Below, piece after piece: positions 8,065 to 15,432 of a stretch of DNA of 50,529 nt; position 1 is the first letter of the stretch, and each line of letters starts with the position of its first letter. This stretch comes from Palsa-147 sp036513895 (GTDB lineage: Bacteria; Acidobacteriota; Terriglobia; Acidiferrales; UBA7541). The notes under the pieces are model-generated. The model worked only from the letters and a program-made list of their open reading frames with translations. It had not been told where the DNA came from and made no database searches. Location: assembly GCA_036513895.1 (NCBI GenBank), contig DATBYF010000069.1:1-50529 (forward strand), written 5' to 3'. The position numbers and the translations under genes were made by a program.

Positions 8065-9768
8065 TCATTTTCCTACGTAGCTGATGCGCCAGATGGAGTT
8101 TGAGCCGTCGTCGGTGACGAGTAGCGAACCATCGGATGCAGTGGTGATGCCGACTGGCCGGCCCCACACGTGCCCGTTGTCCAGGACGAAGCCGGTCATG
8201 AAATCCTCGTATTCGCCGCTGGCGTGGCCTGACTGGTGGAGCGGCACGCGAATCACCTCGTAGCCGACGCGCACCGAGCGATTCCACGAGCCGTGTTCTG
8301 ATGCGAAGATGTCGCCGCGATATTCTGCCGGGAATTGCGAGCCATCGTAGAAGGTTATCTCCAGGGATGCATTGTGAGGATTGAGCAGGACGTCCGGCGT
8401 AATAATTTTGTCCTTGAGCTCCGGATGCTTGCCCTTCAGCCGCGGATCCTGATGACCGCCCATGTACCACCACGGCCAGCCGTAAAAGCCGCCATCTTGT
8501 AGGTGCGTGATGTAATCGGGAACGAGATTGTCGCCCAAGGCGTCGCGCTCGTTTGTCGAGCACCACAATTCATCTGTCTTCGGGCGGCGAGCGAGGCCTA
8601 CACAATTGCGAATGCCGTACGCGTAGATTCGCATTTGCGAGCCGTCGGGATTGAACTCGAGGACATCGGCGCGATTTTTTTCGTCAGGAGAAGTATCGGG
8701 ATCGTTGATGTTTGACGCAGAGCCGACGGAGACGAACATTTTCTTGCCATCGGTTGAGAATTGGATATCGCGCGTCGAATGGCCTTCTCCCGAGGGCAAG
8801 TCAACGATGTGTTCCGCCGGGCCGCGGGCCGCCAAATCGCCATTTTGATACGGAAAGCGCATGACGGCGTTCGTGTCGCCCACGTAGATATACGTTGGAT
8901 TGGGGCCTGGAGGATAAAAGTTGATTCCGAAAGGCTCAGTCAAACCTGATGCGAAGACGCTTTTCTGGGCGTACTTGCCGTCGGAAGTGATCCCGCGAAA
9001 AACCATGATGTCACCGCGCTGCATTTCAGCGACGAAAGCATCGCCATTGGGCGCGGTGCGAATGAGGCGCGGATTGTGAAGCCCGTCCGCGTAGAGATCC
9101 ACTTTGAAGTCCTTGAGAACTTGCGGCCAAGCGTCCTTGGGACGCGCGACAACTTTCGGAGCATTGCCTGCTGACGATGTGGCGTAGGGAGCCGGAAGAT
9201 CGTTTACGGTGATCTTTCGAGTTTTTCCTGGCTGCTCGTAACGGAAGTCGGTGAAAGGAGGAGTGGGAGCGGGCAGCTTTAAATCCGCTGCATTCGTAAT
9301 CGCTGGCGATGGACTTTGTGGAGCGTTCGAGTTTTGCGGGGGCGTCGAACTCGCCTGCGCATTCGAACTGCCCAGCGTTTTTACATGCGCGACGATTTGC
9401 CATCGCTCTTGCTTGGGGATGGCAGCCCAGGACGGCATGCCGTTGGCTTGATCGCCTTTGGTGATGAACCAGAAGATTTCTCCGTCGGTGGCGGATTGCG
9501 ATGGGCCGTGGGCCAGCGCGGGAATATTTCCAGATCCCTCTCCGTTGTCGCCGTGACATTTGCCACAGCGAAATTGGTACATCGATTTGGCCTTTGGAGA
9601 TGGCTGGCCTGCATAGGGATTCTTCCATTGTTTTGTGGCGGCCGGGGCATTGTGGAAGGCCGCGTTCGGACCCTGGGCATCAGGAAATGCGACCGCATCA
9701 GGAAACGCAAGAACAGCCATTCCCGCACACGCGAGCAAGCAGATAAGGATTCGAATCGTGGGTTTCAA
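8065..9768 (-). CDS. Exported sugar (sorbosone-type) dehydrogenase with N-terminal cytochrome c domain
   Basis: A signal peptide (RILICLLACAGMAVLAF) is followed by a class I cytochrome c domain: CGKCH heme motif near residue 68 and GMPSW, a likely axial Met, near residue 111. After a Pro/Ser/Ala-rich linker, residues about 190-567 form a PQQ-type beta-propeller of the glucose/sorbosone dehydrogenase family (FASGLTEPFGINFYPPGPNP, STRDIQFSTDGKKMFVSVGS, GGFYGWPWWYMGG, WNRSVRVGYEV). It likely oxidises a sugar or aldose in the periplasm and passes electrons to its own heme. The start is TTG at 9768, supported by GGAGGA; no ATG fits better. PQQ binding is inferred from the family. Confidence 0.86.
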   Translation of the reverse strand: MKPTIRILICLLACAGMAVLAFPDAVAFPDAQGPNAAFHNAPAATKQWKNPYAGQPSPKAKSMYQFRCGKCHGDNGEGSGNIPALAHGPSQSATDGEIFWFITKGDQANGMPSWAAIPKQERWQIVAHVKTLGSSNAQASSTPPQNSNAPQSPSPAITNAADLKLPAPTPPFTDFRYEQPGKTRKITVNDLPAPYATSSAGNAPKVVARPKDAWPQVLKDFKVDLYADGLHNPRLIRTAPNGDAFVAEMQRGDIMVFRGITSDGKYAQKSVFASGLTEPFGINFYPPGPNPTYIYVGDTNAVMRFPYQNGDLAARGPAEHIVDLPSGEGHSTRDIQFSTDGKKMFVSVGSASNINDPDTSPDEKNRADVLEFNPDGSQMRIYAYGIRNCVGLARRPKTDELWCSTNERDALGDNLVPDYITHLQDGGFYGWPWWYMGGHQDPRLKGKHPELKDKIITPDVLLNPHNASLEITFYDGSQFPAEYRGDIFASEHGSWNRSVRVGYEVIRVPLHQSGHASGEYEDFMTGFVLDNGHVWGRPVGITTASDGSLLVTDDGSNSIWRISYVGK

Positions 9769-9887
9769 GATCGTCCTCCACGCTGATAGATCGCCGTACT
9801 TCTAATGCACTACGATAGATTGTCGAACTTCAGACGCGGTTACATTACTGCCTAGAGCTTGTCTTGAGCAATCTTCTTCCGATTGTG

Positions 9888-10928
9888 TTAGACGGTTCGA
9901 TCGAGGTAATGCTTCTCGCTCATCTCGCGCAGGCGAGCTGCAGCGATTTCCGCCGTGATGTCGCGCTGCGGAGTGGCGAGCAGTTCGTAGCCGACGATGA
10001 ATTTCTGCACGGTGGCAGAACGCAGCAGTGGCGGAAAATAATGGGCGTGGAAATGCCATTCGGGATGCGGTTGGCCGTCGCTTGGCCGCGGGTGAAATCC
10101 CATGGAATACGGAAACGAAGCTTCAAAAAGATTGTCGTAGCGAATCGTCACGCGGCGAAGAATATCAGCAAGATCAACTTGCTCAAGGGGCGACAAATCT
10201 TCAAAAGCGGCTAGATGGCGCCGGCTCAGTATCAGCGTTTCGAATGGCCAAAGCGCCCAGAAGGGCACGACAGCCGTGAATGAATTGTTTTGGCAAACGA
10301 CGCGCACGCTGCTCCCCATCTCGAGCGCGAGATAGCGGCACAGGAGGCACTGGCCCTCGCGCGCCAGAAAATCTTTCTGCGATTCTTGCTCTTTAGCCGG
10401 AATGTTTGGCAATTCTGAGTCGGTCCAAATTTGACAATGTGGATGCGGATTGCTGGCGCCCATCAGCGACCCGCGATTTTCGAATATTTGGATGTAACGA
10501 ATCCATGGCACTGCGGCAAGATCCCGCGCTTGATCCATCCACATTCGAACTACAGCCTCAATTTCCGCTGGCTTCATGCGCGAAAGCGTTAAATCGTGGC
10601 GCGGTGAGAAGCACGCGACGCGGCAAACACCAGGCTCCGATTGGGCTAGAAGTAAATTCTCGGCGTTTTCAATTGCGGAGGGAGTTTCGGGGACGAGCGC
10701 AGGAAAATCATTGTTGAATACGAAGGTCCCGGAATACGCGGGATTGCGTTGTCCGCCGGCCCGCAGATTTCCGGGACAGAGGTAGCAATCGGGATCATAT
10801 TGGACGCTCGGCGTCCCGGCTGCTTTTTCGATTTTACCTTGCCACGGGCGGTCGGCGCGCTGCGGTGAGACGAGAACCCAATCGCGCGTGAGCGGATTAA
10901 ATCGCCGGTGAGGAGCGTCGTTGAGCAT
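9888..10928 (-). CDS. galT: Galactose-1-phosphate uridylyltransferase
   Basis: Leloir-pathway enzyme exchanging UMP between UDP-glucose and galactose-1-phosphate. The N-terminus RRFNPLTRDWVLVSPQRADR is the family signature. The active-site HPH is at about residues 161-163 (NPHPHCQIW). A second histidine cluster, HPEWHFHAHYF, lies near residue 300, and zinc-binding cysteines CYLCPG and CLLC are present. At 346 residues it has the usual length. It starts 63 bases after galK on the same strand, so the two probably form a galK-galT operon. No galE or mutarotase is seen in the window. Confidence 0.95.
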   Translation of the reverse strand: MLNDAPHRRFNPLTRDWVLVSPQRADRPWQGKIEKAAGTPSVQYDPDCYLCPGNLRAGGQRNPAYSGTFVFNNDFPALVPETPSAIENAENLLLAQSEPGVCRVACFSPRHDLTLSRMKPAEIEAVVRMWMDQARDLAAVPWIRYIQIFENRGSLMGASNPHPHCQIWTDSELPNIPAKEQESQKDFLAREGQCLLCRYLALEMGSSVRVVCQNNSFTAVVPFWALWPFETLILSRRHLAAFEDLSPLEQVDLADILRRVTIRYDNLFEASFPYSMGFHPRPSDGQPHPEWHFHAHYFPPLLRSATVQKFIVGYELLATPQRDITAEIAAARLREMSEKHYLDRTV

Positions 10929-10991
10929 CGTCCAGTTTATTCGTGCGATCTTCCTTGACCATACACAAAAGGCGAATACTGTCTCATTCCA

Positions 10992-12212
10992 TCAATCGTT
11001 GCCTGGATTTGCGGCCACTGCGTCTGCGGGGACCGGTCCGGCTGGCCCGGCAGGTGTCCAGACGTAAATCTCCGGCTTCCGTTTAGTCTCGACTTCGTAG
11101 GCGCGCGCGACATTTTTGCGAGATTCCTCCGTAAATCGCGAATCGACGAGGTTGATCGTGCAGCCGCCAAAGCCGCCGCCGGTCATTCGCGCCCCCAATG
11201 TTCCTTCCTGCTTGTCGGCAAGGTCGACCATCAAGTCCAGCTCGGCACAGCTCACTTCATAGAGATCCCGCAGGCTGGCATGCGATTCAGCCATTAGCCG
11301 GCCGCACGTGACCATGTCGCCGCGTTTCAGCGAAGCAGCCATATCGATCACCCGCGCGTTCTCTGAAATTACGTGCAGAGCGCGGCGATAAATGATTTCA
11401 GGAAGCAACGACCTGCAGCTTTGCAGTTGCTCTAGCGAAACATCTCGCAACGCGTGAATTCCCGGCAGCGCGCCGGACAAAATTCGCACTGCCTGCTCGC
11501 AATCGGCGCGACGTCGATTATATTCGCCGGAGGCCAGCGTGTGTTTCACCATCGTATTGCAGATCATGAGATCCACGTTCTTGGGAATCGGCACCGGCTC
11601 AAACTCCAGCGATCGGCAATCGAGCAGAAGTGCGTGCCCTTCCCTGCCATTGACGCTGGCGAACTGATCCATGATTCCGCACCGCATGCCGACGAATTCA
11701 TTTTCAGCCCGCTGACAAATACGGGCAATTCTTGCGCGCTGCAAACCTCCTGCGCACGCCACCTTGTGTCCTGAAAGGCTCAAGAGAGCGTAAGCCGTTG
11801 CAACTTCGATCGCTGCCGACGAACTCAATCCCGCGCCAATGGGAATTTCTCCGCGAATGAGCAGGTTCGCGCCGCGAATTTTGAATCCGGCGCGCTCGAG
11901 CATCACGGCTACACCTACCGGATAATCACTCCACGAGTTCGTCGGACGCAGAAGCGAAGAAGCAAGATCGGTCTCGACCGTTTCTCCGAAATTCTCCGAC
12001 CGCAGAACAAGCTTTCGATCATCTCGTGCGCTTCCGGCAATCCAGCAATACGCACCGATAGCTGCCGGCATTACGAAGCCATCGTTGTAGTCGGTATGCT
12101 CACCGATTAGATTTGTTCGTCCTGGAGCGCGAGAAAATTGCGGGTCCGCCCCGAAATGTGAACGGAAAAGCTCGCGCATAGTCGATGTGGTGGCCACTAT
12201 TTTCTTGCTCAA
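10992..12212 (-). CDS. galK: Galactokinase
   Basis: GHMP-family kinase phosphorylating galactose at C1. All three family motifs are present: APGRTNLIGEHTDYNDGFV (galactose binding, near residue 29), GAGLSSSAAIEVA (ATP loop, near residue 127) and GGGFGGCTINLV near the C-terminus. At 406 residues the length is slightly above average. The longest start is TTG at 12212; in-frame GTG at 12197 or ATG at 12179 (MRELFRSHFG) are credible and closer to the usual family N-terminus. None has a strong ribosome site. First gene of the galK-galT unit. Confidence 0.94.
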   Translation of the reverse strand: MSKKIVATTSTMRELFRSHFGADPQFSRAPGRTNLIGEHTDYNDGFVMPAAIGAYCWIAGSARDDRKLVLRSENFGETVETDLASSLLRPTNSWSDYPVGVAVMLERAGFKIRGANLLIRGEIPIGAGLSSSAAIEVATAYALLSLSGHKVACAGGLQRARIARICQRAENEFVGMRCGIMDQFASVNGREGHALLLDCRSLEFEPVPIPKNVDLMICNTMVKHTLASGEYNRRRADCEQAVRILSGALPGIHALRDVSLEQLQSCRSLLPEIIYRRALHVISENARVIDMAASLKRGDMVTCGRLMAESHASLRDLYEVSCAELDLMVDLADKQEGTLGARMTGGGFGGCTINLVDSRFTEESRKNVARAYEVETKRKPEIYVWTPAGPAGPVPADAVAANPGND

Positions 12213-12398
12213 ACGTGATTCGGCGAAGAGCCTATCCGAGCGTGCAGTCGCGCCGCAAGCGAATGTTGGACGCGTCGCACGATGACTCTGAAAATCGTCG
12301 AGCCTGACTCTGACTTTTTGATTAGTTGGAGTTCGTCCCAGGAGGTAGTTAATATCTCATAACAGCGGTATTAACCAAGACGACACAAAACATTTAGT

Positions 12399-12418
12399 AC
12401 TGTTCCGAATTGCACAGT
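12399..12418 (+). promoter_or_regulatory. Candidate Crp/Fnr operator upstream of the diguanylate cyclase gene
   Basis: ACTGTTCCGAATTGCACAGT matches 16 of 20 positions of the perfect palindrome at 17979-17998, keeping both ACTGT and ATTGCACAGT ends. Another half-site, ACTGCACAGT, lies at 12435-12444. They sit about 85-130 bases before the likely start at 12527. Confidence 0.55.
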
Positions 12419-12526
12419 CGAAAATACTCACGCGACTGCACAGTCTTTGTAGGCGAGTCCTCACCAATTACACTGATCGGCCCGGGAATGCGGCGCCGTC
12501 TTCAGAGGACACTAAGGCGGCCCGCA

Positions 12527-13861
12527 ATGTCGAACGCGACTCCAAACGATTCAAACCGGAATAATCGAGTTTTTGCTGCTCGTCGGGTCGCGACCCATCG
12601 GCGACGCATCTTACGAATTCTATTCCTCGATAACCAGCAATCTGACGTCGAACTCTGCTTGAATGAGCTCAGACGGTTGGATTTTGCAGTCTCCGCAGAC
12701 TGGGTTCAAATCCCGGCGGAATTCGGGAAACGACTGCGTACCCAGTCCTACGACGTGATTGTGTGCGAGTACTCCATGCCTCATTGGACTGGAATGGAGG
12801 CCCTTGACCTTCTGCATCAAGAAAGGCAGGAGATTCCGTTCATCCTCGCCACCCGCCGATTGGAAGACGACATGACAGATGCATTCCTCCGGAGGGGTGC
12901 ATTCGATTGCGTTGATAAAAATCGTCTTTATCGTTTGCCTTTGGCGGTCGCTTTAGCCGTTGAGGAGAAGACCCGGTGCGAAGAGCGGAATCACGCGGAA
13001 AAAATGTTGCGGCACTCGGAAGCCCACTATCGCGCGTTAGTAGACAATCCCGCCTATGGTATCTGTCACTTTGACGTGGACGGCCGGATTCTCGACGTGA
13101 ACGCCGCACTAGTGGCGATGCTCGGCTATGAATCCAAAGAGGAATTGATCGGCGTAAATCTGGCAACGGAGATTATTCGCGATCCTACCGAGCGCGAACA
13201 ACTTTTTGAGTGCTATCGGCAGACGGGACAACTTGATTTGGTCGAAGTCGAATGGAAGCGGAAAGACGGGACACCAATGAAGGTTCGGCTCAGCGGCCAG
13301 CACGTGGGCGTTGAAGAAGGCGCACCTGAGGGCTGCGAGATCATCGCGGAAGACGTCACGGCATACTGCGCACAACAGGATCAATTGCGGCACGTCGCGG
13401 CGACTGACGCGCTGACCGGACTTGCAAATTTCCGTAAGTTTTCCGAGACCCTCGAATCAGAGCTGAAACGCTCCGACCGAACTGCTCGAGCCTTTGCTGT
13501 GCTGTTTCTAGATGTGAACGGAATGAAAGGTATCAACGACAGCCACGGGCATCTTACTGGCAATCGGGCTCTCTGCCGCCTGGCCGATATTTTTCGTTTT
13601 TGCTGTAGATCGATTGACACACCGGCGCGATATGGCGGTGATGAGTTTGCGATTATTCTGCCGGAGACCGGCGTGAAAGAAGCCGACTCGGTTAGACGCA
13701 GAGTTTGCGAGAGGCTTTCCGACGATTGCGAGGAACCTCTGCTTTCAGTCAGCGTCGGATGCGCGGTCTATCCTGAGAATGGCACAACGGTCGAAACTCT
13801 ATTGTCCGCTGCGGACAAGTCCCTTTATGCGATGAAAGCTAGGAAGTCAAAGGCTGATTGA
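12527..13861 (+). CDS. Diguanylate cyclase with receiver-like, PAS and GGDEF domains
   Basis: Predicted cytoplasmic c-di-GMP synthase. Residues about 28-150 form a receiver fold (RILRILFLDNQQSDVELCLN), but the phosphoacceptor position is Glu81 (VCEYSMP), not Asp. A PAS domain (about 165-285, AHYRALVDNPAYGICHFDVD) precedes a complete GGDEF domain: signature RYGGDEF near residue 368 with an RSID inhibitory I-site five residues before it, so an active, product-inhibited cyclase is expected. The ATG at 12527 follows AAGG; an ATG at 12488 and a TTG at 12410 are alternatives, but the TTG would lie inside the candidate operator. A monocistronic gene. Confidence 0.88.
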   Translation: MSNATPNDSNRNNRVFAARRVATHRRRILRILFLDNQQSDVELCLNELRRLDFAVSADWVQIPAEFGKRLRTQSYDVIVCEYSMPHWTGMEALDLLHQERQEIPFILATRRLEDDMTDAFLRRGAFDCVDKNRLYRLPLAVALAVEEKTRCEERNHAEKMLRHSEAHYRALVDNPAYGICHFDVDGRILDVNAALVAMLGYESKEELIGVNLATEIIRDPTEREQLFECYRQTGQLDLVEVEWKRKDGTPMKVRLSGQHVGVEEGAPEGCEIIAEDVTAYCAQQDQLRHVAATDALTGLANFRKFSETLESELKRSDRTARAFAVLFLDVNGMKGINDSHGHLTGNRALCRLADIFRFCCRSIDTPARYGGDEFAIILPETGVKEADSVRRRVCERLSDDCEEPLLSVSVGCAVYPENGTTVETLLSAADKSLYAMKARKSKAD

Positions 13862-14108
13862 TTCGGGCATATCCGAGCGCAAGGGCGAGCCGCAAGCGAA
13901 TGGTCAAAGCAACCTTCCCCGGAACCTAGCTAGAGGATTTCCTAACCCGAAGGTTCGCAAAGAGTGTGCATTTTTGAACAGCGCAGCCCAGGCGTTTTTA
14001 GCACACTTGGCATTAGGCCGACCATTCCCTCGTCGAGCGATCGAGCTCCGAAGAACACAACAGCTTTACATGCGTTGAGGCCATTTAGGTGCTTTCCATT
14101 TTGTTGCG
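13862..14108. other. Intergenic gap with no feature seen
   Basis: No open frame with a ribosome site, no strong hairpin and no repeat copy was found here. It presumably carries the promoter of the following small gene. Confidence 0.4.
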
Positions 14109-14159
14109 ATGAATGACTCGATTCCGAAATTTAGCAAGACGAAACTGGAGATAGATAAG

Positions 14160-14369
14160 ATGCCTAGCGATTCGCACATTAGAGCCGCCGAGTTCCATGA
14201 CCGCGCCGCGCAGGCGCACCGCACCGCTTCCGTCCACCACGGCAAAGAAGACCACGAGACTGGACATGAACGCTCCAAACAAGCGCTCGAGCATGCCAAT
14301 AAGGCTTACCAGATGTCGCTTGAAGCGCATTGGGAATCAGTGAAGACATCCGATAAGTCAAAATCATAA
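14160..14369 (+). CDS. Small His/Ala-rich helical protein of unknown function
   Basis: Sixty-nine residues from ATG 14160, beginning MPSDSHIRAAEFHDRAAQAH and continuing with many His, Ala, Glu and Lys, likely one or two amphipathic helices and no membrane segment. GGAG lies about 9 bases before this ATG. An in-frame ATG at 14109 would add 17 residues (MNDSIPKFSKTKLEIDK) and cannot be excluded. It resembles small hypothetical proteins common in soil bacteria. Its role is unknown; the neighbours are regulators. Confidence 0.65.
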   Translation: MPSDSHIRAAEFHDRAAQAHRTASVHHGKEDHETGHERSKQALEHANKAYQMSLEAHWESVKTSDKSKS

Positions 14370-14418
14370 GCACCGCGGCCGATACGAGCGTGACTGAGCC
14401 ACGAAAGGCACGAAGCGG

Positions 14419-15054
14419 ATGAATTCTCACCTCAAAGGTTTTGCTTCAGGCGCTAGCCTCGGCGGGAAGGTCTCGCGTTATCGAAACAAACAAAACATCT
14501 ATACGCAAGGCACGCCCGCATTCACGCTTTTTTACATTCAAGCGGGAGGGGTGCGGCTCACTACCCGAACGAAATATCAACCATCGGCAGTGACCGCGAT
14601 ACTGGGAGTAAACGATTTCTTTGGAGAGCTTTGCCTGGCCGGGTATCCGCTGCGGATGTCCACGGCCGTTGCCTTGACGGCGAGTTCCATACGCGTCGTC
14701 CAGAAAGAAAAGATGCTCGAAATACTTCGCAAAAAGAATAAAACGTCAAATTCACTGGTAGCTTATTTGCTTTCCAGCCTTCAGAAGTATCAGGACCATG
14801 TGGCGGAACTGCTGACAGCGTCTGCTGAACAGAGGCTCGCGCGCGTGCTTCTGCGGTTGGCGCATCTCGATGAAGACGGCCCAGCCGCTGCCGAGATTCC
14901 CGTTCTAAACCACCAAATTTTGGCGGAGATGGTCGGGACTACTCGTCCCCGGATTAACTTATTCATGAATCGTTTCAGAAAAAAAGGATTCATTGATTAC
15001 GACGGTGGATTGGAAGTGCACCAGTCGTTGCGCAAAGCCCTCCAGGCGATCTAA
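14419..15054 (+). CDS. Crp/Fnr-family transcription regulator (paralogue 1)
   Basis: An N-terminal cyclic-nucleotide-binding-type beta-barrel (about residues 15-125; YRNKQNIYTQGTPAFTLFYI, AILGVNDFFGELCLAGYPLR), a long dimerisation helix, then a winged helix (HQILAEMVGTTRPRINLFMN, RFRKKGFIDYDGG). No FNR-type N-terminal cysteine cluster is present, so it is not an oxygen sensor of that kind; the ligand is unknown. It is the most divergent of three paralogues in the window (others at 18031 and 29365), which share the recognition helix GTTRxRxNxFMN. At 211 residues it is slightly short. Weak ribosome site (GAAGCGG). Confidence 0.88.
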   Translation: MNSHLKGFASGASLGGKVSRYRNKQNIYTQGTPAFTLFYIQAGGVRLTTRTKYQPSAVTAILGVNDFFGELCLAGYPLRMSTAVALTASSIRVVQKEKMLEILRKKNKTSNSLVAYLLSSLQKYQDHVAELLTASAEQRLARVLLRLAHLDEDGPAAAEIPVLNHQILAEMVGTTRPRINLFMNRFRKKGFIDYDGGLEVHQSLRKALQAI

Positions 15055-15432
15055 TCGCCTACTTTTATCAGACCATCCGCGCGATTTACGCGACTCCAAG
15101 ATTTACGCATCTAGCTCACGAGAGGTTGCGGAAAAACCAAAATCGCGGTCATTCCGAGGAGCGCAGCAACGAGGAATCCCTCTTTGGCGAGCGCCTAAAC
15201 AAGAGGGATCCTCGCTTCGCTCGGGATGACGGCGTTATGATTTTTGCCGCAACCTACCCAATCTGCGCGCCAGGTCAAACGAAACAAATTAAACTTTTCA
15301 GCCCTCCCCGTCGTACCTACTGCTGCAGGCAGGCCTCGCACGCGCAAGGCTTCGTTCGACCACTGTCGAGCCTGTTGGCACTGACGCGAGCCCGATTGTG
15401 AAGGCAACTTCTTCGGCTGGGAGGATTGGCAC
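15055..15432. other. Intergenic gap between regulator and permease genes
   Basis: Apart from the 127-bp inverted-repeat element at 15126-15252 I see nothing coding. The promoter of the permease gene must lie between about 15253 and 15420. Confidence 0.45.
15126..15252. repeat. Inverted-repeat (MITE-like) element, copy B (longest)
   Basis: Ends TTGCGGAAAAA and TTTTTGCCGCAA are near-perfect inverted repeats. Inside are two facing halves, GTCATTCCGAGGAGCGCAGC and CGCTTCGCTCGGGATGAC, which can fold into a long hairpin. It carries no open frame of note. Confidence 0.8.
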
